Origin: Bacteroidales bacterium
GTDB lineage: Bacteria; Bacteroidota; Bacteroidia; Bacteroidales; F082
DNA length: 46,837 nt
Assembly (NCBI GenBank): GCA_015493215.1
Contig: WGDP01000041.1
Coordinates: 1 to 46,837, forward strand
Direction: 5' to 3'
A program made the translations under genes and the position numbers. Below, piece after piece: positions 1-7,636 of the stretch. Below the pieces are notes generated by a model. That model did not search any database, was not told where the DNA came from, and worked only from the letters and a program-made list of their open reading frames with translations. Numbering within the stretch: the stretch's first letter is position 1; every line of letters begins with the position of its first letter.

Positions 1-1547
1 ACAGTATCAATGCGCAAAAACAAAACCGTAACCAGGATGGTAGCACCGGCCTGCAAATAAAATGCAACCTGTTCGAGCATAACTATCAGGATATTACGGT
101 AACATACAGTGGCACCCGCGCCGAAATCTACGGCATTGCCAAACACCAGGGAAGTACTGATACTGCCGTTACCGCTCCCGCCGGAAACCGCTTTAGCCAG
201 TTAAGTACATGGAGTTACAGCGACTTTAACAATGAAGGAAAGTATGTTTGGTATCATATGCCAAGGTCATCCTTTGCTTTGCAATATAAGATTGTCCCCA
301 AATATAGCGATACAACTAAAGTGAAACGTGCTTTTAATAATGGTATTTATCAATGGAATCCAACAGAAGGATGTCCTTCGCATTTAACAGGCAAAACAAA
401 AAGCCAGTTGGATGCATCTATTGAAGAAAATGAAGCAAGCCGTATCGTATATGCCGATTCGTTGGATAATCTTACCGATGATGGCAATACTACTTCGCTT
501 AACCTTGATGTGGTAACCAGCATGCCGCCCGAAACCATGCAACTGCGCAGCCAACTGCTCAATGCTTCGCCCTATTTGAGCGATACGGTAATGGTAAATG
601 CCGCCGAAAAGGAGGAGGTGCTGCCCAACAGCATTGTTACGGAAATTTTGGCTGAAAACCCGCAATCGGCCAAATCGGACAAGGTGATAGACAAACTGAA
701 CGAACGTATTACACCACCCAGCGATAATCAGATGGCGCAAATACATGCCAACGATACCGTACTGGGCGAAAAAGAGGCGCTGGAATCAAAAAAAGCCTAT
801 TATGCCTCCCGCAAGCAACAAAATGTTAACGATTTGGTACGGCTGAATATGAGCGATACAACAATTACCGCTGTTTACGACAGTATTGAAACTGCCCTTG
901 CCCATGTACAAACTCCCGAATCCTATTATTTACAAGCCTTTGCAAGATATAACAATGGAGATAGTACAGGGGTATTAAACAAACTTTCGGACGTAACCTC
1001 CAATTTCGATTTAAACAGTTGTGAAACCGATATACATTCCGCTTACGAAGATTATTTTGATGTTTTGCTTGCCTTGCAATCGAAAGGTAAAAACATAACC
1101 GATATTGATAGCACACAAAAGGAAGCTCTGTACAACATTGTGCAAAACTCCGGTGGTTTGGTTCAGGCACTTGCTCGCAACATACTAATAAAAACAGGTG
1201 ACATCGTTTACCACGAACCCTATATATTGCCCGATACCACTACAACCAAATCGGCAAAAGTAAAAGGTGGTTTTAACAAGCCTTTTTATAAAAGCGAAAG
1301 TTACTTTAAGTTTTACCCAAATCCTGCCAATAGTTATATGACGATAGAATACGAAATTCCGCTTAATGCAAATGATGCTGTTATTGAAATTGTATCTGTT
1401 AACGGTGTACAAATCGAAGCTATACGGTTAACTACCGGCTGGGGACAAAAAATAGTTGATTTGAGAAACTACAACCCGGGTACATACCTTATACGGCTTT
1501 ACATAAATGGCAAAGTTGTAGAGACAGGAAAAATTGTAAAGTATTAA
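1..1547 (+). CDS. Partial T9SS-secreted protein, N-terminus beyond window edge
   Basis: The ORF track begins this gene at an internal Met (258), but the frame is open back to base 3 without a stop, so the visible 514 codons are the C-terminal part of a larger protein whose start lies outside the window. Upstream of 258 the frame reads as ordinary protein (for example QIKCNLFEHNY). The last ~80 residues form a type IX secretion sorting domain: FYPNPANSYMTIEYEIP, then a beta-rich segment ending in GTYLIRLYINGKVVETGKIVKY. The middle is rich in Asn, Asp and Thr with no motif I recognise. It is presumably exported by Sec, carried over the outer membrane by T9SS and then anchored or released. The next gene starts 3 nt after its stop, so the two are probably co-transcribed. 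Its function is unknown. Confidence 0.8.
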   Translation, partial: SINAQKQNRNQDGSTGLQIKCNLFEHNYQDITVTYSGTRAEIYGIAKHQGSTDTAVTAPAGNRFSQLSTWSYSDFNNEGKYVWYHMPRSSFALQYKIVPKYSDTTKVKRAFNNGIYQWNPTEGCPSHLTGKTKSQLDASIEENEASRIVYADSLDNLTDDGNTTSLNLDVVTSMPPETMQLRSQLLNASPYLSDTVMVNAAEKEEVLPNSIVTEILAENPQSAKSDKVIDKLNERITPPSDNQMAQIHANDTVLGEKEALESKKAYYASRKQQNVNDLVRLNMSDTTITAVYDSIETALAHVQTPESYYLQAFARYNNGDSTGVLNKLSDVTSNFDLNSCETDIHSAYEDYFDVLLALQSKGKNITDIDSTQKEALYNIVQNSGGLVQALARNILIKTGDIVYHEPYILPDTTTTKSAKVKGGFNKPFYKSESYFKFYPNPANSYMTIEYEIPLNANDAVIEIVSVNGVQIEAIRLTTGWGQKIVDLRNYNPGTYLIRLYINGKVVETGKIVKY

Positions 1548-1550
1548 GGC

Positions 1551-3146
1551 ATGTATTACAGAAAACTTTTACAATTATTTTTATTTTTCCTCCCTTTGCT
1601 GTCTCTCGGGCAGCAAAGGTGGGAAACAATTATTTATGGTAGTTTTGGCGCTATAGGAAATACAATTACATATGATAGGGGAGAATTGATATCTGCAGCA
1701 TATGACGGTAACGGTACACACAAATCTATTATTTATAAACTTGACAGAAACGGTGATATACTATGGCATAAGTATCTGTTTTATGATGATTGGGCGGTTC
1801 CCGGTGGAATCAAACAGAACGAAAATGGAAAAATAATAGTTTACGGTACTACTAATAATGACGCAAACTTGGTAATGCTTGATGCCTGCGGTAGCTTTTT
1901 GTGGTGCAACAGGTATAATGAGAGCCAAAACTTTACAACAGATTTTACCGATGCTGTTTTTCTTGATAACGGCGATGTAATATTGCTAATGACAATAGAT
2001 TATAATGACGGAGTACATTTTGATATTGGTTTAATATCTTTTGATGCAGCAGGTAATTTATTGTGGGTACACCCCTTTAATATGATTCAAAAGTACCCAC
2101 GCCTTTATGGGATGATTTACACCTGGCATCTTGAAAAACACGATAACTTTTTAATGTTATCGGGGTTTGGATACTATTCCTATCCTGACAATCCTTATGT
2201 TGGTTTATTAAAACCGATGTTTGTTAAAACTGATGCAGATTTTAACGAAGAATGGTTGTTGCCTTATGGATTGGCAGATAGCAGTGTAAATGATACCATT
2301 TTGGGCGATGCTCGCGGGGTAGTTTCTTATGAAAACGGAGTGCTGCACGGGTGGGGCAGTTCAACCAAACCGCTACAAAGCTATTACACTTCAATATTGA
2401 TGAATTTTGACTCAGCGGGTAATGTAACCAATCATCATATTATTGAAAATGAAATGATAGACTCCACGGCAACGGAAAACTTTTTCCTGGATTTATGTAA
2501 ACGGGACGACACTACTTATTTTACTTCAATAAAATATGGGAATCAGGGATGGGAAAATCCATCAGGAGAGGTAATTATGGATACTGCCGGAAATGTTTAT
2601 CAAAGCCAGTCGCATACAGAAGCAAATTTGCAGGGAGGTAATTTTCCTTTGGAAAAAGATACGACCAATAATCAGTATTATTTGACATATTCCAATTATG
2701 ATTGGAACATCGTACTCTATAAATTCGATGCCGATTTAAACAGTGTGCCCATTGATACGGCATCTTATAACTACGACAGTTTGTGCGATAACCTGCCCAT
2801 AGCATCGGATACCATTTATGTAACCGGTTGCGGAGTAATTGTAAGCACGCCGGAGTTTCCAAGCCCTGCCGCCTACTATGCGGCCAAACAAAAGGTGGAT
2901 CTCACGGCTTACCCTAATCCCGTAAGTAGCGGCACGGTTTACTTTAAACTGAAATACACAAGATACCACAGCAATATGCAACTTACCGTGTACGATATAT
3001 CGGGCAGGCCAATGGCGAAAAGACCCATTGCCACCGGACAGAAGGAGGCAAAGCTGTCCGTTAACGGTTTTTCACCGGGGCTGTACGTGGCGGTGGTAAC
3101 CAACGGGAAAAAGGTGCTGGGGAAGAGGGCGTTTGCGGTGGAATAA
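1551..3146 (+). CDS. T9SS-secreted beta-propeller-like protein
   Basis: This is a 531-residue exported protein. The N-terminus MYYRKLLQLFLFFLPLLSLG is a signal peptide followed by Q-Q. The body contains several repeats of the form D-x-x-G-(D/N/S)-(I/L)-L-W, such as DRNGDILWHKY, DACGSFLWCNRY and DAAGNLLWVHPF. This pattern is typical of secreted beta-propeller proteins of the SBBP/delta-60 kind. The C-terminus (from about residue 455) is a T9SS sorting domain with YPNPVSSGTVYFKLKY and FSPGLYVAVVTNGKKV. The start ATG is 3 nt after the stop of the upstream T9SS protein, so they look like a pair. A nested palindrome overlaps its stop codon and may terminate transcription. The ligand or substrate is unknown. 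Confidence 0.85.
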   Translation: MYYRKLLQLFLFFLPLLSLGQQRWETIIYGSFGAIGNTITYDRGELISAAYDGNGTHKSIIYKLDRNGDILWHKYLFYDDWAVPGGIKQNENGKIIVYGTTNNDANLVMLDACGSFLWCNRYNESQNFTTDFTDAVFLDNGDVILLMTIDYNDGVHFDIGLISFDAAGNLLWVHPFNMIQKYPRLYGMIYTWHLEKHDNFLMLSGFGYYSYPDNPYVGLLKPMFVKTDADFNEEWLLPYGLADSSVNDTILGDARGVVSYENGVLHGWGSSTKPLQSYYTSILMNFDSAGNVTNHHIIENEMIDSTATENFFLDLCKRDDTTYFTSIKYGNQGWENPSGEVIMDTAGNVYQSQSHTEANLQGGNFPLEKDTTNNQYYLTYSNYDWNIVLYKFDADLNSVPIDTASYNYDSLCDNLPIASDTIYVTGCGVIVSTPEFPSPAAYYAAKQKVDLTAYPNPVSSGTVYFKLKYTRYHSNMQLTVYDISGRPMAKRPIATGQKEAKLSVNGFSPGLYVAVVTNGKKVLGKRAFAVE

Positions 3147-3210
3147 CCTTTCAGGTCGCCGCCTGCCGGAGGCAGGTAAATAGGCGTTGCGGGTGGTGTC
3201 CTGAAAGGTT
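3145..3210. repeat. Nested palindrome at the end of a gene
   Basis: An 11-bp perfect inverted repeat (AACCTTTCAGG at 3145-3155, CCTGAAAGGTT at 3200-3210) encloses a second palindrome CCTGCC-GGA-GGCAGG (3162-3176). The outer left arm overlaps the stop codon of the preceding gene. It can form a cruciform or RNA hairpin and may act as a transcription end. A related CCTGCC...GGCAGG core occurs again at 31336-31357, so it belongs to a dispersed short-repeat family. Confidence 0.7.
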
Positions 3211-3237
3211 GAGCATGGGGAATAAACAATGTTCAAA

Positions 3238-3310
3238 GAACAATGAGCAAGTACAACAGATTGAAACAAACCTGAAAATTGATTATTGTGTGTTGAATAT
3301 TGGAAATTAA
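3238..3310. repeat. Short intergenic repeat, left copy
   Basis: The block starts with GAACAATGAGCAAG, then GAAACAAAC, and ends with GTTGAATATTG...ATTAA. The same succession, with scattered changes, occurs at 4034-4110. The two copies lie on either side of the small gene at 3520-3996. Low-complexity CAATG/GAATATT units continue to about 3356. Confidence 0.6.
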
Positions 3311-3375
3311 TAACTTAAAAAATAAGCAATAAGCAATGTTCAATGAGCAATGAGCAAAGAAAAAGGTTATCCTGT

Positions 3376-3496
3376 TGTCATTTCGAACCATGCGGGGAGG
3401 AAATGAGCGAGGCGGTGAGAAATCTCCTTTTTATGCAAACTGAATATTCAGGGAGATTTCTCGTCGCTCCCCGGGGTCGCTTCCCTCGAAATGACA
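3376..3496. mobile_element. MITE-like 121-bp inverted-repeat element
   Basis: The terminal inverted repeats TGTCATTTCGA (3376-3386) and TCGAAATGACA (3486-3496) are perfect over 11 bp. Inside them a second perfect pair, GAGAAATCTCC (3417-3427) and GGAGATTTCTC (3452-3462), makes the element almost fully self-complementary. It carries no gene of its own. The ORF track runs a reading frame through it and extends the next gene falsely to 3343. A small non-autonomous element of this build is probably mobilised by a transposase elsewhere in the genome; that part is inference. Confidence 0.65.
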
Positions 3497-3519
3497 GAAT
3501 GAATAAAAATTTTAAAACC

Positions 3520-3996
3520 ATGAAAAAAACAATACTCCTCTTTCTCTTTTTGCCTTTGCTGGCTCTGTCACAAACAAAGCCTTCCGGTTGGCTTACGCCT
3601 TACGCCAATGCGGAGTTTAACAACGGGAAAATCATTTATACAATCATCAGCCCTCAACAGCACCTCGATGCCCGGCTGCTGCCGCTAATGCTGCCTCGCA
3701 ACCTTGTACAATTGCGCATGGATAACAGGCCGGTAACCGTATCGGGAAAATACATCGCCGAAAGCCAACAAAAAATCCGCGACTACCTCAACACCGAGCC
3801 GGTAAACCTGCGCAGTGCCAAACAAAAAAATGAGTATCTTCGCCTCTCGGCCATGGTTGTGCTCTGGGATTTAAAGCTGTCGTCATTCTGCCAAAACAAC
3901 CTGAAACAGATGGCACAGTCGGAGGACAAGCAGCTAAAACGGAATGCCGAAACGGTGCTGAAGGTATTGGCGGTGTTTGAGGAGAACAGGAAGTGA
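3520..3996 (+). CDS. Small exported protein of unknown function
   Basis: I take the start at the ATG of MKKTILLFLFLPLLALSQ (3520). The upstream 59 residues of the ORF-track version are translated from the MITE-like repeat and are not credible. This gives 158 residues with a clear signal peptide cleaved near ALSQ-T. The mature part is helical and basic/polar, with segments such as ESQQKIRDYLNTEP and KRNAETVLKVLAVFEENRK; the C-terminal half could be HEAT-like, but I recognise no family. There is no T9SS domain and no lipobox. The gene stands alone between two copies of a short repeat, so it has little informative context. Confidence 0.7.
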   Translation: MKKTILLFLFLPLLALSQTKPSGWLTPYANAEFNNGKIIYTIISPQQHLDARLLPLMLPRNLVQLRMDNRPVTVSGKYIAESQQKIRDYLNTEPVNLRSAKQKNEYLRLSAMVVLWDLKLSSFCQNNLKQMAQSEDKQLKRNAETVLKVLAVFEENRK

Positions 3997-4033
3997 TTTA
4001 TGGGTGATGATTTAGCAATAAGCAATATTCAAT

Positions 4034-4110
4034 AAACAATGAGCAAGTTTAAAAGCACGAAACAAACAAATTTGAGCATTGAAAATTGAGCGTTGAATAT
4101 TGAATATTAA
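4034..4110. repeat. Short intergenic repeat, right copy
   Basis: This block has the same order of words as 3238-3310: AACAATGAGCAAG, GAAACAAAC, GTTGAATATTGAATATTAA. The copies are imperfect and in direct orientation, flanking the 158-residue gene. Confidence 0.6.
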
Positions 4111-4137
4111 CCATTTAACAAACAAGTGTTTATTGTT

Positions 4138-4176
4138 CCCCGATAATTATCAGGATTGCTTCGGGGCTTGCGCCCC
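4138..4176. repeat. Overlapping hairpins downstream of TonB receptor gene
   Basis: CCCCGA (4138-4143) can pair with TCGGGG (4161-4166). Alternatively GGGGC (4163-4167) can pair with GCCCC (4172-4176), so the two stems exclude each other. The region lies 35 nt past the stop of the minus-strand TonB receptor gene. No U-run follows directly, so a terminator role is only possible. The rest of 3997-4211 shows only low-complexity repeats. Confidence 0.4.
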
Positions 4177-4211
4177 TCGCAAATTAGCGGCTTCGTTTTT
4201 TAGTTTGCGGC

Positions 4212-6623
4212 TTAAAACTTAAAACTATACGAAACATAGGGCATGCCGGGGAAAAGGCTTACCTGCTTTAGCACCTTATCCGGTTTGCCGGTTCCGTTGT
4301 AATGGTCGTAATCGTAATCCACAAAAATAAAGAAATAGTTTTGGCGGAAATAGGCATTGTAAAGCCCTACGCTCCAGGTGCGCTCGCCCCATTTTTTCTT
4401 TTTATGGAAATTAACCCCGAGGTCGAGGCGGTGATAGCTTGGCGTGCGGTAGTTGTTGCGTTCCTGCACATTATCAACGTACTGATAATAGGGCTGCATG
4501 CCACCCGGCCCTCCTACGCCTGCATAGCCTCCTGCACTGTTGTCGATGGTAATGTATTTATCGTACGGCAGGGTAATGGCGGCACCGGTTCCAAACACCC
4601 AGGTGGCGCCAAAGTCAATTTTGTCACTTAGCTTGTAGGTGGCTACAATTGAAAGGTCGTGCCGCCTGTCGTAATGATAGGGAAATTTATCGGGGCTGAC
4701 CTCTTCAAACTTTCGCCACGACCACGACAGGGTGTATCCTATCCAGCCGGTTAATTTACCCATATCTTTTCGTATCAAAAGCTCGGCACCATAGCTCCAA
4801 CCGTTTCCAACCGTAATCATCTCCTGCCAGTTGTTGTCCGATGTAAGGTACGATGCACCGGGTTTGTACGAAATAACATCCTCAAGCCACTTATAATATC
4901 CTTCGAGGCTTATTTCAAACATATCGTTCAGGTTATACACGCCACCCAATGCCACCTGCTGCGATTTCATGGGCTTGATGGTATCGGTTACCGGAACCCA
5001 CAAATCGGTAGGCAGGCCAATTGAAGTATTGGTTAACAAATGCACATACTGCGCCATGGTTGCGTACGAAGCCTTAAGCGACAGCTTTTTAGAAGCAATT
5101 ACCCGCAAAGCCGCACGGGGCTGCAACGATTTATAAAAGGTGTTTTTTACATAAAAGCCCGAAGCATGTAAACCGAGATTCATTTTAACGTAGCTGCCAA
5201 GGGAGAAGTCATCTTCAACATAGGCGTCAATTTCGTTGGCATAAATTTTATTGTTTCCAAAGGTTGTGTCAACCGAGGCATAATCCGACCCCTCCTGATT
5301 GCTAAACGAATAGGCATTTACACCGGGATTAAAGGTGTGATAAATGTTGCTGACTCCAAAGCGGATATATTGATTTGTGGTGGGCACAAAATCAAAATCG
5401 GCAGCGGCAGCCAGGTCATCAATCCCCGAAAAATAATCAAAGGCCAGTTTTTCGTGATAATCAGGTGTTGTGTTATCGCTTTTTTCACCTACCAAAAAAT
5501 TATACCGGCTGTAGGAGCCTCTGAAATTGGCAAAGAGTTTTTTGTTAAACACATAATTCCATCGTAAGGCAGTGGTAATATTTCCCCATCGCAGTTTAAA
5601 ATTATCTTTGGTTTTATAATCAATCGATTCGTATTTGCTGTTGGCGTATGCCTTATCGTTTCCCATGTAAGCACTCAGGTAAATGCGGCTTTTTTCGGAA
5701 AAGCGCCAATTTATTTTCCCGTTTAAATCGTAAAAATAATAACCACCAAAAAAGTTATCGCTGTTGCCTGCCATTTTGTTGGCTATAAGTTGTATGGGGT
5801 ACGATAAGATATCAATATAAGTCCGCCGTGCCGAAACAATAAACGACGATTTGTTTTTTACCACAGGCCCTTCGAGGGTTATTTTTGAAGCGATAAGCCC
5901 TACGGTTCCCTGCACTTTAAAAGCTTTGCTGTTTCCCTCTTTCATTCTGATATCCAGCACCGAAGAGAGTCTGCCGCCATATCTGGCCGGAAAACCTCCT
6001 TTTACCAGTGTTACCGAATTGAGGGCATCGGCATTGAACACCGAAAAGAAGCCGAACAGGTGGTTGGCATTATATACCGGAACGCCATCTAACAAAATAA
6101 GGTTTTCGTCGGGGCCGCCGCCACGCACGTAAATACCACTGGTGCCTTCGGTTCCCGACTGTACGCCGGGCAACAGCTGAATGGTTTTCATAATATCGAC
6201 CTCGCCAAAAAATACGGGTAATTTTTTAAGGGTTTTAAGCGGAAGCTCGGTAATACTCATTTGTGAGCTTTCGAGGTGGTGCTCAATGCCATTGGCTTTA
6301 ACTTCAACTTCTTCCAGCTCAATGGTAGGTTTTAGCTCCACATTAATAACCGTGTCGGCAGTCAGGTTAAAGGTGAGGTTAAGCGGCTGATATCCCACAA
6401 AGGAGTAAACCACCGTAACCATGCCTTTTGGCTGCGTGAGGCTGTAAAACCCGTAGTTGTTGGTTACACATCCAGCATAGGTTTGTTTGTTGTAAACGTT
6501 GGCACCCAATAGTTTTTCGCCGTTGGAAGCATCATTAACAAATCCGGTAACGGTAAATTTTTGAGCATGTCCGGCTGCCGCACCTAACATGATGGCAAGC
6601 AGAATTATAATAAACTTTTTCAT
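4212..6623 (-). CDS. TonB-dependent outer-membrane receptor
   Basis: This 803-residue protein has a signal peptide (MKKFIIILLAIMLGAAAGHAQ). A carboxypeptidase-regulatory-like beta-sandwich follows (about 22-105: TVTGFVNDASNGEKLLGANV). Next come a plug domain (about 125-230, with GGGPDENLILLDGVPVYN and VTLVKGGFPARYGGRLSSVL) and a C-terminal beta-barrel ending in an aromatic residue (SYSFKF). It lacks the SusC signature block and has no STN domain, so it is a plain TonB receptor. The ATG overlaps the stop of the upstream DUF4249 lipoprotein gene by 4 nt, and a GGAGG lies just upstream. DUF4249 proteins commonly accompany such receptors as surface lipoproteins. The ligand cannot be read from the sequence. 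Confidence 0.92.
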   Translation of the reverse strand: MKKFIIILLAIMLGAAAGHAQKFTVTGFVNDASNGEKLLGANVYNKQTYAGCVTNNYGFYSLTQPKGMVTVVYSFVGYQPLNLTFNLTADTVINVELKPTIELEEVEVKANGIEHHLESSQMSITELPLKTLKKLPVFFGEVDIMKTIQLLPGVQSGTEGTSGIYVRGGGPDENLILLDGVPVYNANHLFGFFSVFNADALNSVTLVKGGFPARYGGRLSSVLDIRMKEGNSKAFKVQGTVGLIASKITLEGPVVKNKSSFIVSARRTYIDILSYPIQLIANKMAGNSDNFFGGYYFYDLNGKINWRFSEKSRIYLSAYMGNDKAYANSKYESIDYKTKDNFKLRWGNITTALRWNYVFNKKLFANFRGSYSRYNFLVGEKSDNTTPDYHEKLAFDYFSGIDDLAAAADFDFVPTTNQYIRFGVSNIYHTFNPGVNAYSFSNQEGSDYASVDTTFGNNKIYANEIDAYVEDDFSLGSYVKMNLGLHASGFYVKNTFYKSLQPRAALRVIASKKLSLKASYATMAQYVHLLTNTSIGLPTDLWVPVTDTIKPMKSQQVALGGVYNLNDMFEISLEGYYKWLEDVISYKPGASYLTSDNNWQEMITVGNGWSYGAELLIRKDMGKLTGWIGYTLSWSWRKFEEVSPDKFPYHYDRRHDLSIVATYKLSDKIDFGATWVFGTGAAITLPYDKYITIDNSAGGYAGVGGPGGMQPYYQYVDNVQERNNYRTPSYHRLDLGVNFHKKKKWGERTWSVGLYNAYFRQNYFFIFVDYDYDHYNGTGKPDKVLKQVSLFPGMPYVSYSFKF

Positions 6624-7576
6624 GGTTTACCTCCTTCCCCTTCACCAGTGGAAACAGTGTAGCTAACCGATATGGTATCGCTGTTATAAGCTCCGAGGAT
6701 ACCATAACCGTTGTCAACATTTGAATAAATAACCACAGGCTCCGAAAAGGGGTTATCGCTTCCGCCTGTTTCCCAATAAACCCCCAGCGATTTCAGATAG
6801 GTAAAGTAACTTTTGGTTATGGATTTCAGGTGAAACTCGAATTTATAGGTTTGTTTATCGTCTGTTGCCATTTTGTTGTAGCCATAATAAGCATACAAAA
6901 AGATAAATTTAAAGGTTACCTGTTTGCCGTCAGTTAGTTTATCGCTCCAAAGGAGGCTGCTGCCCGATTGGCTATCGAAAAATCGTTCGTTTTCGTCGGT
7001 GGGCCATACAGAAGATTGGGGGTCAACATAAACCAGACTGTCGTTGTAATAATTATACAATACACAACTTAACTGATAGTAATTGGCAACTCCGGGGGGG
7101 TCGTTGTAAGTAATTTCTCCAAAAAAGTTTGTTATATTATTTCCGTATTCATCGGTGGTAAAAACAGAGGAGGTATCCAGCGAAACAATGGGTACTTTTG
7201 GAGGGATGGAGGCAACACTTTCGATGTCGTGATATGTTCCATACGAAACGGTAACTTTATACTGTTTACCGGTTTGAGGGTAAAATCCGGGGTTGCTATA
7301 AAATCCGTATCCGGTATTTTGCAGCTGATACAAAAGGTTATCACCTTCAAAAAGCAGCACCTTGGCACTGTCGATAAAGGGCAGGTTGTCAGCCGATTCA
7401 TCTTCAAAAATGTTAGAGGTATGACTAACATTTACAGTGAAAACGCTGTCGGGAGTAATGGCTGCATTGAGCACCAGTTTTGTTTCTTTGGTTTTAAGCT
7501 CATCGTTAAGGATTTTTACGCAGCCTGAAAGCATGATATAGCTTAAAAAGAGGAGCGAAAGAACTATTTTTTTCAT
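6620..7576 (-). CDS. DUF4249-type lipoprotein, partner of TonB receptor
   Basis: This 318-residue protein has the lipoprotein signal MKKIVLSLLFLSYIMLSGC, with Cys19 as the acylated residue. The following sequence (KETKLVLNAAITPDSVFTVNVSHT, then DSAKVLLFEGD and GKQYKVTVSYG) fits the Bacteroidota DUF4249 family, which has an Ig-like N-terminal half. It is the first gene of a two-gene minus-strand operon. Its TGA overlaps the ATG of the TonB receptor (ATGA), which implies translational coupling. By analogy with SusCD-like pairs it probably sits on the cell surface and helps the receptor take in a ligand. The specificity is unknown. Confidence 0.85.
   Translation of the reverse strand: MKKIVLSLLFLSYIMLSGCVKILNDELKTKETKLVLNAAITPDSVFTVNVSHTSNIFEDESADNLPFIDSAKVLLFEGDNLLYQLQNTGYGFYSNPGFYPQTGKQYKVTVSYGTYHDIESVASIPPKVPIVSLDTSSVFTTDEYGNNITNFFGEITYNDPPGVANYYQLSCVLYNYYNDSLVYVDPQSSVWPTDENERFFDSQSGSSLLWSDKLTDGKQVTFKFIFLYAYYGYNKMATDDKQTYKFEFHLKSITKSYFTYLKSLGVYWETGGSDNPFSEPVVIYSNVDNGYGILGAYNSDTISVSYTVSTGEGEGGKP
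6630..6634 (-). promoter_or_regulatory. Strong Shine-Dalgarno site for the TonB receptor
   Basis: On the minus strand the sequence GGAGGTAAACCATG gives a full GGAGG six bases before the receptor start. Such strong sites are uncommon in Bacteroidota, where many genes lack a clear one. It lies inside the last codons of the DUF4249 gene and supports the overlapping ATGA start. Confidence 0.6.
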
Positions 7577-7636
7577 AAAAAGGGTTAATGTGGTTAAAGG
7601 TATGACACCATAATTGTTGAATGGTTGTATGTATTA

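Noticed and set aside
3343-3519. N-terminal extension of the small exported protein in the ORF track
   Set aside because: It is translated through the MITE-like repeat; a proper signal peptide starts at ATG 3520.
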